Origin: Paulinella micropora
Taxonomy: Eukaryota; Cercozoa; Imbricatea; Euglyphida
Direction: 5' to 3'
Length of the DNA stretch: 30,847 nt
Assembly (NCBI GenBank): GCA_009731375.1
Contig: BJOX01000004.1
Coordinates: 1,368,037 to 1,398,883, forward strand
The position numbers were made by a program, and so were the translations under genes. How positions within the stretch are numbered: the stretch's first letter is position 1; every line of letters begins with the position of its first letter. The notes under the pieces are model-generated. The model searched no databases. It was given only the letters and a program-made list of their open reading frames with translations, and was not told where the DNA came from. Below are positions 18,588 to 27,921 of this stretch, piece after piece.

Positions 18588-18599
18588 AATGGAAGATGA

Positions 18600-18893
18600 C
18601 AGCCTGCTATTCCCCCTCTTTCGTCTTTTTCCCCACTCTATGTCCCCCCCGCACACCTCCGTTATCCCTGTTCTGTCCCTCCATAGTCCTCCCCCCACTC
18701 TACCTCTCCCTCAACCCCTCTCTATTTCCACTATTTGCCTCATTATTGCCACTATTTGCCTCTCCATTACCATTATTTGCGTCGTTATTACCATTATGTC
18801 CTTCAACTGCCTCAGTATTGCCATTTGTCTCCCTCTGCTGCCTCACCGTTATCTCATTATCTCCCTCTGTTACCTCACCTCTTGCCACGGGTC
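18600..18893 (+). repeat. Pyrimidine-rich degenerate minisatellite
   Basis: CTCCCTCTGCTGCCTCACC-like units with CATTATTTGCC variants, about 290 bp, related to the arrays at 17971 and 23146. No gene seen. Confidence 0.7.
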
Positions 18894-18895
18894 AT

Positions 18896-19100
18896 GAGAA
18901 GTTCCTTGTCCTTAACCACAATGAGTAATCATTTCAAACTCTAACCGGTTCTGATCTTGAGGGCTTGTGTAGTGGCTCATTTGAAAGCTCTCATCAAGAG
19001 CTTTCTAATGAGCCATAACACAGGTTGTAGATGCAAATCTTGACTGAGATCAAAGCGCTTGAAGTCATTGTTCGTTGTACTTAAGAAATAGGAACTTCTC
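18896..19100 (+). mobile_element. ~210-bp fold-back element, copy 3 of 5
   Basis: 205 bp with intact ends (GAGAAGTTCC / GGAACTTCTC) and AT on both sides. It lacks about 10 bp (TTTGTTCTCAG) present in the other copies. Confidence 0.78.
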
Positions 19101-19213
19101 ATGGGTGGTTATAGGCAACCGGTGGTTTACGGCAAAAGCTCATGTCCTCGCTCCCCCCCACCAACTCGGCGTCCAAGCTCATGGCCTCGCTCTCACCCTC
19201 CAATAGCCGACGG

Positions 19214-19272
19214 TGAGATAGATAGATGGATGGATGGGTGGATGGATGCGTGGATGGATGGATGGATGGATG

Positions 19273-19371
<99 letters not shown>

Positions 19372-19428
19372 GTAGGTAGGTAGATAGGTAGGTAGGTAGA
19401 TAGTTAGGTAGGTAGGTAGGTAGGTAGG

Positions 19429-19505
<77 letters not shown>
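19214..19505 (+). repeat. (GATA)n/(GATG)n/(GGTA)n microsatellite
   Basis: About 290 bp of purine-rich tetranucleotides. Together with the (CTAT)n from 19545 on it forms a large inverted repeat. Confidence 0.88.
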
Positions 19506-19507
<2 letters not shown>

Positions 19508-19642
19508 ATAGTTTGCCTTTCTCTCGCCCCTCCAATAGCAAACCTGTCTATCTATCTATCTATCTATCTATCTATCCGTCTATCTATCTATCCATCCATC
19601 CATCTATCCATCTATCTATCTATCTATCTATATCTCTATCTA

Positions 19643-19695
<53 letters not shown>

Positions 19696-19785
19696 GGTTT
19701 GCTGTTGGAGGGGCGAGAGAAAGCCCATCTATCTATCTATCTATCTATCTATCTGGTTTGCTGTTGGAGGGGCGAGAGAAAGGCC

Positions 19786-19818
<33 letters not shown>

Positions 19819-19850
19819 ATCTTCCTATCTACCTATATATCCGATCGTTC
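19506..19850 (+). repeat. (CTAT)n with inverted and direct copies of a 30-bp island
   Basis: GGTTTGCTGTTGGAGGGGCG followed by AGAGAAAG occurs at 19695 and 19755 in (CTAT)n; its reverse complement (CTTTCTCTCGCCCCTCCAAT) is at 19517 between (GATA)n and (CTAT)n. A shorter match (CTCTCACCCTCCAATAG) is at 19190. The arrangement is a palindrome about 600 bp long. Confidence 0.8.
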
Positions 19851-19886
19851 CAGAGCTGTCTGGACCCGTGCGTTTAATATATGCAT

Positions 19887-20096
19887 GAGAAGTTCCTATT
19901 TCTTAAGTACAACGAACAATGACTCAAGCGCTTTGATCTCAGTCACTATTTGTATCTACAACCTGTGTTATGGCTCATTAGAAAGCTCTTGATGAGAGCT
20001 TTCAAATGAGCCACTACACAAGCCCTCAAGATCAGAACCGGCTGAGAACAAAGAGTTTGAAATGATTGCTCATTGTGGTTAAGGACGGAACTTCTC
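19887..20096 (-). mobile_element. ~210-bp fold-back element, copy 4 of 5
   Basis: Reverse orientation to the copy at 18896, about 790 bp away. AT flanks both ends. The central palindrome is intact. Confidence 0.78.
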
Positions 20097-20124
20097 ATAG
20101 ATGATAATATCTGTTTATGTATAG

Positions 20125-20173
20125 ATCGTTTGACCCGTTCGCTCCGGGAAGGACTCGTAGTCAGAGCGCTGCG
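20125..20173 (+). CDS. 49-nt exon candidate
   Basis: Between TATGTATAG and a GTCTAT donor where (CT)n begins. One frame reads SFDPFAPGRTRSQSAA (two bases carried in, phase 0 out); another is open too (RLTRSLREGLVVRALR). Neither phase matches the next exon candidate at 21056 without an extra exon. Confidence 0.33.
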
Positions 20174-20174
20174 G

Positions 20175-20244
<70 letters not shown>

Positions 20245-20308
20245 ACTCACACGCACACAGACACACATACATACATACATACATGCATACATACATATAT
20301 ACATACAG

Positions 20309-20338
20309 GCTGTCCAGACCTCGTCTCCTACCTTCCAG
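20309..20338 (+). pseudogene. Copy 1 of the 21056 exon start
   Basis: After ACATACAG, GCTGTCCAGACCTCGTCTCC and TACCTTCCAG match 21056-21085. It then passes into (CA)n, as if the CAGAC-AC had expanded. No donor. Confidence 0.65.
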
Positions 20339-20358
20339 ACACACACACACACACACAC

Positions 20359-20469
<111 letters not shown>

Positions 20470-20521
20470 NNNNNNNNNNNNNNNNNNNNNNNNNNNNNNN
20501 NNNNNNNNNNNNNNNNNNNNN

Positions 20522-20606
<85 letters not shown>

Positions 20607-20630
20607 ACATACATATATATATATATGCAG

Positions 20631-20693
20631 ACTGCTCAGACCTCGTCCCCTACCTTCCAGAAAATGAAATCTTTACCACTTACTTACAAAGCA
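20631..20693 (+). pseudogene. Copy 2 of the 21056 exon start
   Basis: After TATGCAG it reads [16 protein letters not shown] and then LTK-like text before (CA)n. It has 60 nt of homology to the true exon and no donor. Confidence 0.65.
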
Positions 20694-20718
20694 TACACAC
20701 ACACACACACATACACAA

Positions 20719-20792
<74 letters not shown>

Positions 20793-20835
20793 GTATGTAT
20801 ATGACATATATATATATATATATATATGCATACAG

Positions 20836-20896
20836 ACTGCCCAGACCTCGTCCCCTACCTTCCAGAAAATGAAATCTTTACCACTAACTTACAAAG

Positions 20897-20900
<4 letters not shown>
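20836..20900 (+). pseudogene. Copy 3 of the 21056 exon start
   Basis: After GCATACAG it reads [20 protein letters not shown]. It matches copy 2 except at a few bases and breaks into (CA)n at the same point (AAAGCATACACAC), so copies 2 and 3 arose after that junction formed. Confidence 0.68.
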
Positions 20901-20942
<42 letters not shown>

Positions 20943-20943
20943 C

Positions 20944-20975
<32 letters not shown>

Positions 20976-21055
20976 ATATATATATTTATACATGCATACA
21001 TACATATATATACATGCATACATACATATATATCTATATATATATATGCATACAG

Positions 21056-21131
21056 GCTGCCCAGACCTCGTCCCCTACCTTCCAGAAGATGAAATCTTTA
21101 CCACTAACTACCAAGGCGTCCAACTCATCTG
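21056..21131 (+). CDS. Exon candidate [14 protein letters not shown], intact copy
   Basis: The last and longest of four copies, after GCATACAG. It reads [20 protein letters not shown] then VQLIW with two bases left, to a possible GTCGTT donor at 21132; (CCTA)n starts shortly after. Across copies the changes N/D and L/Y are conservative or single-base, and LVPYLPE is constant. The acceptor is reproduced in all four copies, so the duplicated part is the intron end plus exon start. No known domain. Confidence 0.5.
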
Positions 21132-21222
21132 GTCGTTGCTACCTACCTACCTAGCACCTACCCTACCTACCCTACCTACATACCCTGCCTACCTACCTAT
21201 CTACCCTACCTACCTACCCTAC

Positions 21223-21271
<49 letters not shown>

Positions 21272-21272
21272 G

Positions 21273-21305
<33 letters not shown>

Positions 21306-21319
21306 CCTACCTACCTTAG
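21132..21319 (+). repeat. (CCTA)n and (CTAT)n intron
   Basis: A purely pyrimidine-rich tetranucleotide intron of about 190 bp, ending CTACCTTAG. Confidence 0.82.
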
Positions 21320-21594
21320 TAGCCTTCACCTGGTCCGTGGCGGAGCAAATGCACAACGGACAGCAGACGCCTGTGGCGGAGCAAATGCACAACGGACAGC
21401 AGACGCCTGTGGCGGAGCAAATGCACAACGGACAGCAGACGTCGGTGGCGGCGGAGCAAATGCACAACGGACAGCAGACGCCTGTGGCGGAGCAAATGCA
21501 CAACGGACAGCAGACGCCGGCAGGCAGTTGTGCTGTGAGTAGTAGTAGTAGTAGCAGTAGTAGTAGTAGCAGTAGTACTAGTAGTAGTAGTAGC

Positions 21595-21664
<70 letters not shown>

Positions 21665-21810
21665 ACGGACAATCTGGTAAGCACGTGGCTATGGCCGTTT
21701 CGCCCAATGGAAAGTCCGGCCACCACGTGATTGGAGCGGACGGACCACGTGGGCAGGGAGAAACCGACGAAACGGCCGCAGCGTCGCCGACGACCATGAG
21801 CGTCAACGTG
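21320..21810 (+). CDS. Exon with 12-residue tandem repeats and poly-Ser
   Basis: After CTACCTTAG the frame reads AFTWS and then five copies of [12 protein letters not shown] (36-bp units from 21337; the fourth has one extra Ala codon). AGSCA follows, then about 42 Ser codons (AGT with AGC interruptions and one ACT) and [20 protein letters not shown], ending MSVNV at a GTGAAG donor (21811), phase 0. The repeats are near-identical in DNA. A canonical GTGAGT donor lies exactly at the start of the (AGT)n run (21535), and every AGT unit offers an AG, so the poly-Ser part could be either coding or an optional intron. The C-terminal part is Gly/Pro/Thr-rich. Coding is supported by C/G preference at third positions in this frame. 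Confidence 0.55.
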
Positions 21811-21812
21811 GT

Positions 21813-21905
<93 letters not shown>

Positions 21906-21932
21906 GAGAGAGAGAGAGAGAGAGAGAGAGAT
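21811..21932 (+). repeat. (AG)n microsatellite after a donor
   Basis: Begins at GTGAAGAGAG and runs to the gap. Confidence 0.88.
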
Positions 21933-22731
21933 NNNNNNNNNNNNNNNNNNNNNNNNNNNNNNNNNNNNNNNNNNNNNNNNNNNNNNNNNNNNNNNNNNNN
22001 NNNNNNNNNNNNNNNNNNNNNNNNNNNNNNNNNNNNNNNNNNNNNNNNNNNNNNNNNNNNNNNNNNNNNNNNNNNNNNNNNNNNNNNNNNNNNNNNNNNN
22101 NNNNNNNNNNNNNNNNNNNNNNNNNNNNNNNNNNNNNNNNNNNNNNNNNNNNNNNNNNNNNNNNNNNNNNNNNNNNNNNNNNNNNNNNNNNNNNNNNNNN
22201 NNNNNNNNNNNNNNNNNNNNNNNNNNNNNNNNNNNNNNNNNNNNNNNNNNNNNNNNNNNNNNNNNNNNNNNNNNNNNNNNNNNNNNNNNNNNNNNNNNNN
22301 NNNNNNNNNNNNNNNNNNNNNNNNNNNNNNNNNNNNNNNNNNNNNNNNNNNNNNNNNNNNNNNNNNNNNNNNNNNNNNNNNNNNNNNNNNNNNNNNNNNN
22401 NNNNNNNNNNNNNNNNNNNNNNNNNNNNNNNNNNNNNNNNNNNNNNNNNNNNNNNNNNNNNNNNNNNNNNNNNNNNNNNNNNNNNNNNNNNNNNNNNNNN
22501 NNNNNNNNNNNNNNNNNNNNNNNNNNNNNNNNNNNNNNNNNNNNNNNNNNNNNNNNNNNNNNNNNNNNNNNNNNNNNNNNNNNNNNNNNNNNNNNNNNNN
22601 NNNNNNNNNNNNNNNNNNNNNNNNNNNNNNNNNNNNNNNNNNNNNNNNNNNNNNNNNNNNNNNNNNNNNNNNNNNNNNNNNNNNNNNNNNNNNNNNNNNN
22701 NNNNNNNNNNNNNNNNNNNNNNNNNNNNNNN
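21933..22731. other. Assembly gap (799 N)
   Basis: Flanked on both sides by (AG)n; an exon may be hidden in it. Confidence 0.98.
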
Positions 22732-22739
22732 CAGAGAGG

Positions 22740-22807
<68 letters not shown>

Positions 22808-22889
22808 TAGAGAGAGAGAGAGAGAGTAGAGTAGAGAGAGAGAGAGAGAGAGAGAGATTTTGGTTGGTAGATTGATCTATCTGCCATAG
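22732..22889 (+). repeat. (AG)n microsatellite, then acceptor region
   Basis: (AG)n to about 22857, then a T-rich stretch and TCTATCTGCCATAG. Confidence 0.82.
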
Positions 22890-22958
22890 TCGACATTGAG
22901 GCGGGGAATCGCCCCAGCAGTGAATACATCTTACTCCACGCTGACGTTGAGATAACAA
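22890..22958 (+). CDS. Exon candidate DIEAGNRPSSEYILLHADVE
   Basis: After CTGCCATAG, with one base carried in, the frame reads DIEAGNRPSSEYILLHADVE then ITNRRRR into the (AGG)n tract. Third positions favour C/G. The donor is unclear: GTTGAG at about 22949 is possible, otherwise the frame runs on as poly-Arg/Glu through (AGG)n with no GT until 23150. The gap upstream prevents a phase check. Confidence 0.42.
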
Positions 22959-23145
22959 ACAGGAGAAGGAGGAGGAGGAGGAGGATGAGGAGGACGAGGA
23001 GGAGGAGGAAGGAGGGGGAGGAGGAGGAAGGAGGAAGGAAGAGGAGGAGAGAGGAGGAGGAAGAAGAAGGAGGAAGGAGGAGGAGGAGGAGGAAGGAGGA
23101 GGAAGAGGAGGAAGAGGAAGAAGGAGGATGAAGAAGAAGAAGAAG
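22959..23145 (+). repeat. (AGG)n/(AAG)n purine tract
   Basis: About 185 bp almost entirely purine on the + strand, directly followed by a pyrimidine-rich array, an arrangement able to form triplex or hairpin DNA. Confidence 0.88.
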
Positions 23146-24108
23146 AACTTTTTGTCCCCTCTGCTGGCTCACTATTACCTTATTGTCCCCTCTGCTGGCT
23201 CACTACTGCCTTTTTTGTCCCCTCTGCTTCCTCACTATTGCCTCTTTGTCCTGTCTGCGGCCTCACCATTGCCTTTTTGTCCTGTCTGCTGCCTCACTAT
23301 TGCCTTTTTGTCCCCTCTGCTGGCTCACTACTGCCTTTTCGTCCCGTCTGCTGGCTCACTACTGCCTTTTTGTCCCCTCTGCTTCCTATTGCCTCGGTTG
23401 TCCTGTCTGCTTCCTCACTATTGCCTTTTTGTCCCCTCTGCTTCCTCACTATTGCCTCTTTGTCCTGTCTGCGGCCTCATCATTGCCTTTTCGTCCTGTC
23501 TGCTGCCTCACTATTGCCTTTTTGTCCCCTATGCTGGCTCACTACTGCCTTTTCGTCCCGTCTGCTGGCTCACTACTGCCTTTTTGTCCCCTCTGCTTCC
23601 TATTGCCTCGGTTGTCCTGTCTGCTTCCTCACTATTGCCTTTTTGTCCCCTCTGCTTCCTCACTATTGCCTCTTTGTCCTGTCTGCGGCCTCATCATTGC
23701 CTTTTCGTCCTGTCTGCTGCCTCACTATTGCCTTTTTGTCCCCTATGCTGGCTCACTACTGCCTTTTCGTCCCGTCTGCTGGCTCACTACTGCCTTTTTG
23801 TCCCCTCTGCTTCCTATTGCCTCGGTTGTCCTGTCTGCTTCCTCACTATTGCCTTTTTGTCCCCTCTGCTTCCTCACTATTGCCTCTTTGTCCTGTCTGC
23901 TGCCTCACCATTGCCTCTTTTTTGTCCCCTCTGCTGGCTCACTATTGCCTTTTGTCCCCTCTGCTGGCTCACTACTGCCTCTTTGTCCTGTCTGCTGCCT
24001 CACTGTTGCCTTTTCGTCCCCTCTGCTGCCTCACTATTGCCTCGTTGTCCTGTCTGCTGCCTCACAATCCTCGTTTTGTCTCCCCTGCCGCACCCTTTGC
24101 CTCCTTCT
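23146..24108 (+). repeat. ~30-bp minisatellite with a 214-bp higher-order repeat
   Basis: Units of the form TTTTTGTCCCCTCTGCTGCC + TCACTATTGCC recur about 32 times with GGC/TCC/GCGGCC variants. The marker CCTATTGCCTCGG occurs at 23385, 23599 and 23813, a period of exactly 214 bp, showing that a block of about seven units was duplicated twice. Open frames rich in Pro, Cys, Leu and Ser in all three frames come from the repeat, whose unit length varies. It lies between exon candidates and has the composition of a giant polypyrimidine tract. Related units are at 17680, 17971, 18600 and 24324. Confidence 0.88.
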
Positions 24109-24110
24109 TT

Positions 24111-24323
24111 GAGAAGTTCCTACTTCTTAAGTACAATCAACAATGACTTCAAACGCTTCGATTCCAGCCGATATTTCCGTCCACAACCTGTGCTATGGCT
24201 CATTAGAAAGCTCTTGACGCGAGCTTTCAAATGAGCCATTACACAAGCCACGCAAATCAGAACTGGCCGAGAACGAATCGTTTGAAGTTATTGCTCGTTG
24301 TACTTAAGGAGAAGGAACTTCCC
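24111..24323 (-). mobile_element. ~210-bp fold-back element, copy 5 of 5
   Basis: The most diverged copy: ATCAACAATGACTTCAAACG on one arm, TTGAAGTTATTGCTCGTTGT on the other, and the palindrome loop is TTGACGCGAGC. Its arms are more alike to each other than in the other copies. No AT duplication; CCTTCT occurs just outside both ends and may be the target duplication. Confidence 0.72.
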
Positions 24324-24429
24324 TTCTGCTGTCTCAATATTTGCCTTTTTATATCCCGTCTGCTGCCCCCCCACCACCGCCTCTTTTCTTTGTCTGTGTG
24401 TGTATACGTATGTGCAGATGTATGCGTAG
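24324..24429 (+). repeat. Pyrimidine-rich units and (GT)n before an exon
   Basis: Two to three degenerate CTGCTGCC units, then TGTGTGTGTATACGTATGTG and ATGCGTAG, the acceptor. Confidence 0.65.
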
Positions 24430-24477
24430 GAGAAGAAGCACCTCTGTGAGAGCGACAACAACTGCAACGACTTTTAT
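24430..24477 (+). CDS. 48-nt exon before B-box 2
   Basis: Between TATGCGTAG and GTGTAT. It reads EKKHLCESDNNCNDFY, 16 codons, phase 0 at both ends, which agrees with the phase-0 start of the next exon (24586). The two Cys are 6 residues apart. The intron that follows is a (TA)n plus (GGATCT)n/(CCTGTA)n hexamer repeat. Confidence 0.5.
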
Positions 24478-24585
24478 GTGTATATTTATATATATAGCTG
24501 TATGTTGATATGTATCTGGATCTGGATCTGGATCTGGATCTGGATCTGTACCTGTACCTGTACCTGTACCTGTATCTGTGACCAG
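24478..24585 (+). repeat. Short intron of (TA)n and hexamer repeats
   Basis: GTGTATATTTATATATATAG, then CTGGAT repeated five times and CCTGTA repeated four times, ending TGTGACCAG. Hexamers are unusual in a window dominated by tetranucleotides. Confidence 0.75.
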
Positions 24586-24800
24586 ATGGAGCAGGCAGAA
24601 GCATTCCCTGCTGTCTCACCAACCGAACAACACAAGCCCAGCAAGGGCTACAGCAGTCTGGCAGACCGCTGTGCATTGCTGCCGCGGCCGCTCTGCGACG
24701 AATGCTCGACCGAGATGTCGGCCTTTGTCTGCCCTACCTGCCAACAGCCGCTCTGCGCAAGCTGCGATGCACTGCTGCATCGCAAAGGACATCTACAACG
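24586..24800 (+). CDS. Complete B-box zinc finger 2
   Basis: A 215-nt exon between GTGACCAG and GTACAT. It starts MEQAEAFPAVSPTEQHKPSK, an ordinary polar segment, then a short Leu/Ala-rich linker to PRPLCDEC. The zinc ligands follow as C-x2-C-x8-C-x2-C-x4-C-x2-C-x4-H-x3-H: CDEC, CPTC, CASCDALLH and GH. This is the B-box zinc finger pattern, which binds two zinc ions and generally serves protein-protein contact; plant CONSTANS-like and animal TRIM proteins are the known users, but a RING or CCT domain is not seen here. The ATG at 24586 could be a start, or the exon may be internal (the preceding phase-0 exon fits). It ends with two bases of a codon (CG), which the exon at 25450 completes. Codon choice is strongly C/G at third positions. 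This is the best-supported coding exon in the window. Confidence 0.85.
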
Positions 24801-24958
24801 GTACATTTCATCTCCTTCCCTTCCCCTTCCNNNNNNNNNNNNNNNNNNNNNNNNNNNNNNNNNNNNNNNNNNNNNNNNNNNNNNNNNNNNNNNNNNNNNN
24901 NNNNNNNNNNNNNNNNNNNNNNNNNNNNNNNNNNNNNNNNNNNNNNNNNNNNNNNNNN

Positions 24959-24995
<37 letters not shown>

Positions 24996-25138
24996 TCCCC
25001 CGCCTTTCCTCCTCCTCCTCCTCCTCATGCTGCTGCCCCTTTTGTATCTGCTACTAGTACCCTTGCTACTGGTACTACTACTACTACTACTACTACTACT
25101 AATACTAATACTACCGCTACTACTACTACTAATACTAA

Positions 25139-25169
<31 letters not shown>

Positions 25170-25304
25170 TCTACTACTACTACTACTACTACTACTAAAT
25201 CACCATCATCACCACCATCACCATCACCACCACCACCATCACCACCACCACCATCACCACCATCACCACCACCACCACATCATCACCACCACCGCTACTG
25301 CTAG
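24801..25304 (+). repeat. Gap, poly(C), (CTA)n and (CAC/CAT)n
   Basis: Assembly gap of 128 N at 24831-24958, then about 33 C, then (CTA)n from 25060 and (CACCAT)n to CTGCTAG. Free of AG on the + strand apart from TAGTAC at 25056. Confidence 0.85.
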
Positions 25305-25354
25305 GCATGCTCGTTGGCAATTACCTGACCCTGCTCTGCCTTGCGTACTCCACC
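25305..25354 (+). pseudogene. First copy of the 25450 exon's 5' half
   Basis: After CTACTGCTAG the 50 nt match 25450-25499 with two changes, then dissolve into (CAC)n at CTCCACCACC. Acceptor present, donor absent. Confidence 0.68.
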
Positions 25355-25449
25355 ACCATCACCACCACCACCACCACATCATCACCACCACCGCTAATAC
25401 ACCATCACCACCACCACCACCACCACATCATCACCACCGCTACTGCTAG

Positions 25450-25530
25450 GCATGCTCGTTGGCAGTTACCTGACCCTGCTTTGCCTTGCGTACTCCACCC
25501 CCTCGGGAACTGCCCCTCATACCTACCAAG
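25450..25530 (+). CDS. 81-nt exon following B-box 2
   Basis: Between CTACTGCTAG and a GTCTGT donor. With two bases from the B-box exon it reads R-HARWQLPDPALPCVLHPLG then NCPSYLP, directly extending HRKGHLQR. A second frame is open too (MLVGSYLTLLCLAYSTPSGT), and that one fits the entry phase of the terminal exon at 26347 better, so the downstream join is unresolved. The 5' half is copied at 25305 and the 3' half at 25581, 25770, 25868 and 26104. This is the only full-length copy. Confidence 0.52.
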
Positions 25531-25581
<51 letters not shown>

Positions 25582-25696
25582 ACCCCCTCGGAAACTGCCC
25601 CTCCTACCTACCCAGGTCTGTCTGTCTATCTATATATCTATCTATCTATCTATCTATTTATCTATTTATCTATCTATCTATCTATCTACCTATCTT

Positions 25697-25727
<31 letters not shown>

Positions 25728-25732
25728 GTCTG

Positions 25733-25770
<38 letters not shown>

Positions 25771-25813
25771 ACCCCCTCGGAAACTGCCCTTCCTACCTAC
25801 CCAGGTCTGTCTG

Positions 25814-25849
<36 letters not shown>

Positions 25850-25972
25850 ATCTATCTATCTATCTATCATCCCCTCGGAAACTGCCCCTCATACCTACCC
25901 AGGTCTGTCTGTCTATCTATCTATCTATCTATCTATCTATCCATCCATCCATCTACTCCATCTATCTACGCC

Positions 25973-26004
<32 letters not shown>

Positions 26005-26124
26005 GTGTCTCTCTATGAACATATGCGTATATCTATCTATCTTTTATTTATCTATCTTATATATCTATCTATTTTTATGTATCTATCTTTGTACGTCCGT
26101 ACGACAACTGCCCCTCCTACCTAC

Positions 26125-26198
<74 letters not shown>

Positions 26199-26289
26199 AT
26201 TCATGTGTATTATGTATACATTATCTATATATATATATATATCTATCTATCTATTTATCTATTTATCTATCTATCTATCTATCTATCTA

Positions 26290-26340
<51 letters not shown>

Positions 26341-26346
26341 CTCTAG
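25531..26346 (+). repeat. (CTAT)n/(CT)n with copies of the exon's 3' half
   Basis: The tract begins at the GTCTGTCTGT donor. Copies of CCCCTCGGAAACTGCCCCTC with ACCCAG and GTCTGTCTGT lie at 25581-25615, 25770-25804 and 25868-25902, each with an intact donor and no acceptor; a decayed copy at 26104-26128 has lost the donor (ACCCAAATCTCT). CTCTCTAG ends the tract. Confidence 0.88.
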
Positions 26347-26564
26347 AAACTCCAACAGCCATCCAAAAATGCCGGCGTAGGCAGTGTGATGGCGTAGTCT
26401 ACCAACTGCACACAATCCACCAATCCACGAGTCATTCCACCAACCAACCCGGGCAACTACGTCTTAGCCTATCCGTTTCTCCTTTTAAAAAAACCTTGGC
26501 GGACTTCGCGTGGCGATTGTGCAGCACGACAGCCAGCGGCACAACTGTCGACGGCAAACTGTAG
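26347..26564 (+). CDS. Probable terminal exon with stop
   Basis: After (CTTT)n and CTCTCTAG one frame stays open for 72 codons: TPTAIQKCRRRQCDGVVYQL, then His/Ser/Thr/Gln-rich text, then LADFAWRLCSTTASGTTVDG and KL before TAG (26562-26564). The sequence is free of simple repeats and has a mixed, protein-like composition. It requires one base carried in, which fits the second frame of the exon at 25450. With the B-box frame of that exon the protein would instead stop after about 10 residues at 26378. No AATAAA follows closely. No known domain is recognised. Confidence 0.5.
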
Positions 26565-26629
26565 TTAGCAGCACAAGGGTCCACGTAATGGTCACGAAAC
26601 GGTGATGCGGACGTACCAGATAGACTCAT

Positions 26630-26687
<58 letters not shown>

Positions 26688-26780
26688 CGCATATGAATAT
26701 TCATAGAGAATAGCATGAATACAATATATTATATACTAATAGATTAGTTTACCATGACTATAATCTACCTAATCCACTAT
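26565..26780 (+). repeat. Intergenic stretch with (AG)n
   Basis: Unique sequence, then (AG)n at 26634-26684 and AT-rich DNA. CATATGAATATTCATA at 26691-26705 and the ATATTCATGTG at 26194 are similar in reverse. No gene seen. Confidence 0.6.
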
Positions 26781-26784
26781 TCGA

Positions 26785-26880
26785 TCGTTGGAATGCTCTT
26801 GTCTTGGGCTTTCAAAATGATGGCCTCGGCATTGTTGCATCACTTAATCTTGATGGAGAACGATGAGATCAAACGGAGGT
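26785..26880 (+). mobile_element. Partial relative of the adjacent fold-back element
   Basis: GTTGGAATGCTCTTG, GGCTTTCAAAATG, and TGATGGAGAACGATGAGATC with CAAA occur in the same order as in 26912-27119. The terminal inverted repeats are missing or unrecognisable. Confidence 0.5.
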
Positions 26881-26911
26881 TTTTCTAGTCTCTTGAATCT
26901 CTCCCGTGATA

Positions 26912-27119
26912 TTACTGTGGACATTCAAGTGGCAAAACATTCACACTTGGACCTCATCTTTCTCAATCAATATTTGAGATACGGAAATGCAGCGCACGCC
27001 GTTGGAAAGCTCTTGTGCTAAGCTTTCAAATGCTGGCTTCAGCACAGTCGTATCACTTCCACTGATGGAGAACGATGAGATCAAAGTTGAATGTTTTGCC
27101 ACTTGAATGTCCACAGTAA
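26912..27119 (+). mobile_element. 208-bp TA-flanked fold-back element
   Basis: TA at 26910-26911 and 27120-27121 flanks perfect 32-bp inverted repeats beginning TTACTGTGGACATTCAAGTG. The arms continue imperfectly to a central GGAAAGCTCTTG / AAGCTTTCAAATG hairpin. No open frame. The TA duplication and terminal inverted repeats suit a non-autonomous Tc1/mariner-type element. Its termini are related to those of 29418-29690. Confidence 0.82.
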
Positions 27120-27183
27120 TACCTCTGCCACTGTCTCGACAAGACTTTCCACCTCGAGGTCTACATGGATTCTCCTTCCCCCC

Positions 27184-27921
27184 NNNNNNNNNNNNNNNNN
27201 NNNNNNNNNNNNNNNNNNNNNNNNNNNNNNNNNNNNNNNNNNNNNNNNNNNNNNNNNNNNNNNNNNNNNNNNNNNNNNNNNNNNNNNNNNNNNNNNNNNN
27301 NNNNNNNNNNNNNNNNNNNNNNNNNNNNNNNNNNNNNNNNNNNNNNNNNNNNNNNNNNNNNNNNNNNNNNNNNNNNNNNNNNNNNNNNNNNNNNNNNNNN
27401 NNNNNNNNNNNNNNNNNNNNNNNNNNNNNNNNNNNNNNNNNNNNNNNNNNNNNNNNNNNNNNNNNNNNNNNNNNNNNNNNNNNNNNNNNNNNNNNNNNNN
27501 NNNNNNNNNNNNNNNNNNNNNNNNNNNNNNNNNNNNNNNNNNNNNNNNNNNNNNNNNNNNNNNNNNNNNNNNNNNNNNNNNNNNNNNNNNNNNNNNNNNN
27601 NNNNNNNNNNNNNNNNNNNNNNNNNNNNNNNNNNNNNNNNNNNNNNNNNNNNNNNNNNNNNNNNNNNNNNNNNNNNNNNNNNNNNNNNNNNNNNNNNNNN
27701 NNNNNNNNNNNNNNNNNNNNNNNNNNNNNNNNNNNNNNNNNNNNNNNNNNNNNNNNNNNNNNNNNNNNNNNNNNNNNNNNNNNNNNNNNNNNNNNNNNNN
27801 NNNNNNNNNNNNNNNNNNNNNNNNNNNNNNNNNNNNNNNNNNNNNNNNNNNNNNNNNNNNNNNNNNNNNNNNNNNNNNNNNNNNNNNNNNNNNNNNNNNN
27901 NNNNNNNNNNNNNNNNNNNNN
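27184..27921. other. Assembly gap (738 N)
   Basis: Flanked by CCCCCC on the left and GGGGGGG on the right. The open frames across it have no meaning. Confidence 0.98.

Noticed and set aside
23128-24234. Frames of 300-370 codons rich in Cys, Pro, Leu and Ser
   Set aside because: All three + frames are open because the 30-bp minisatellite unit lacks stops. Frameshifts between units do not preserve one reading.
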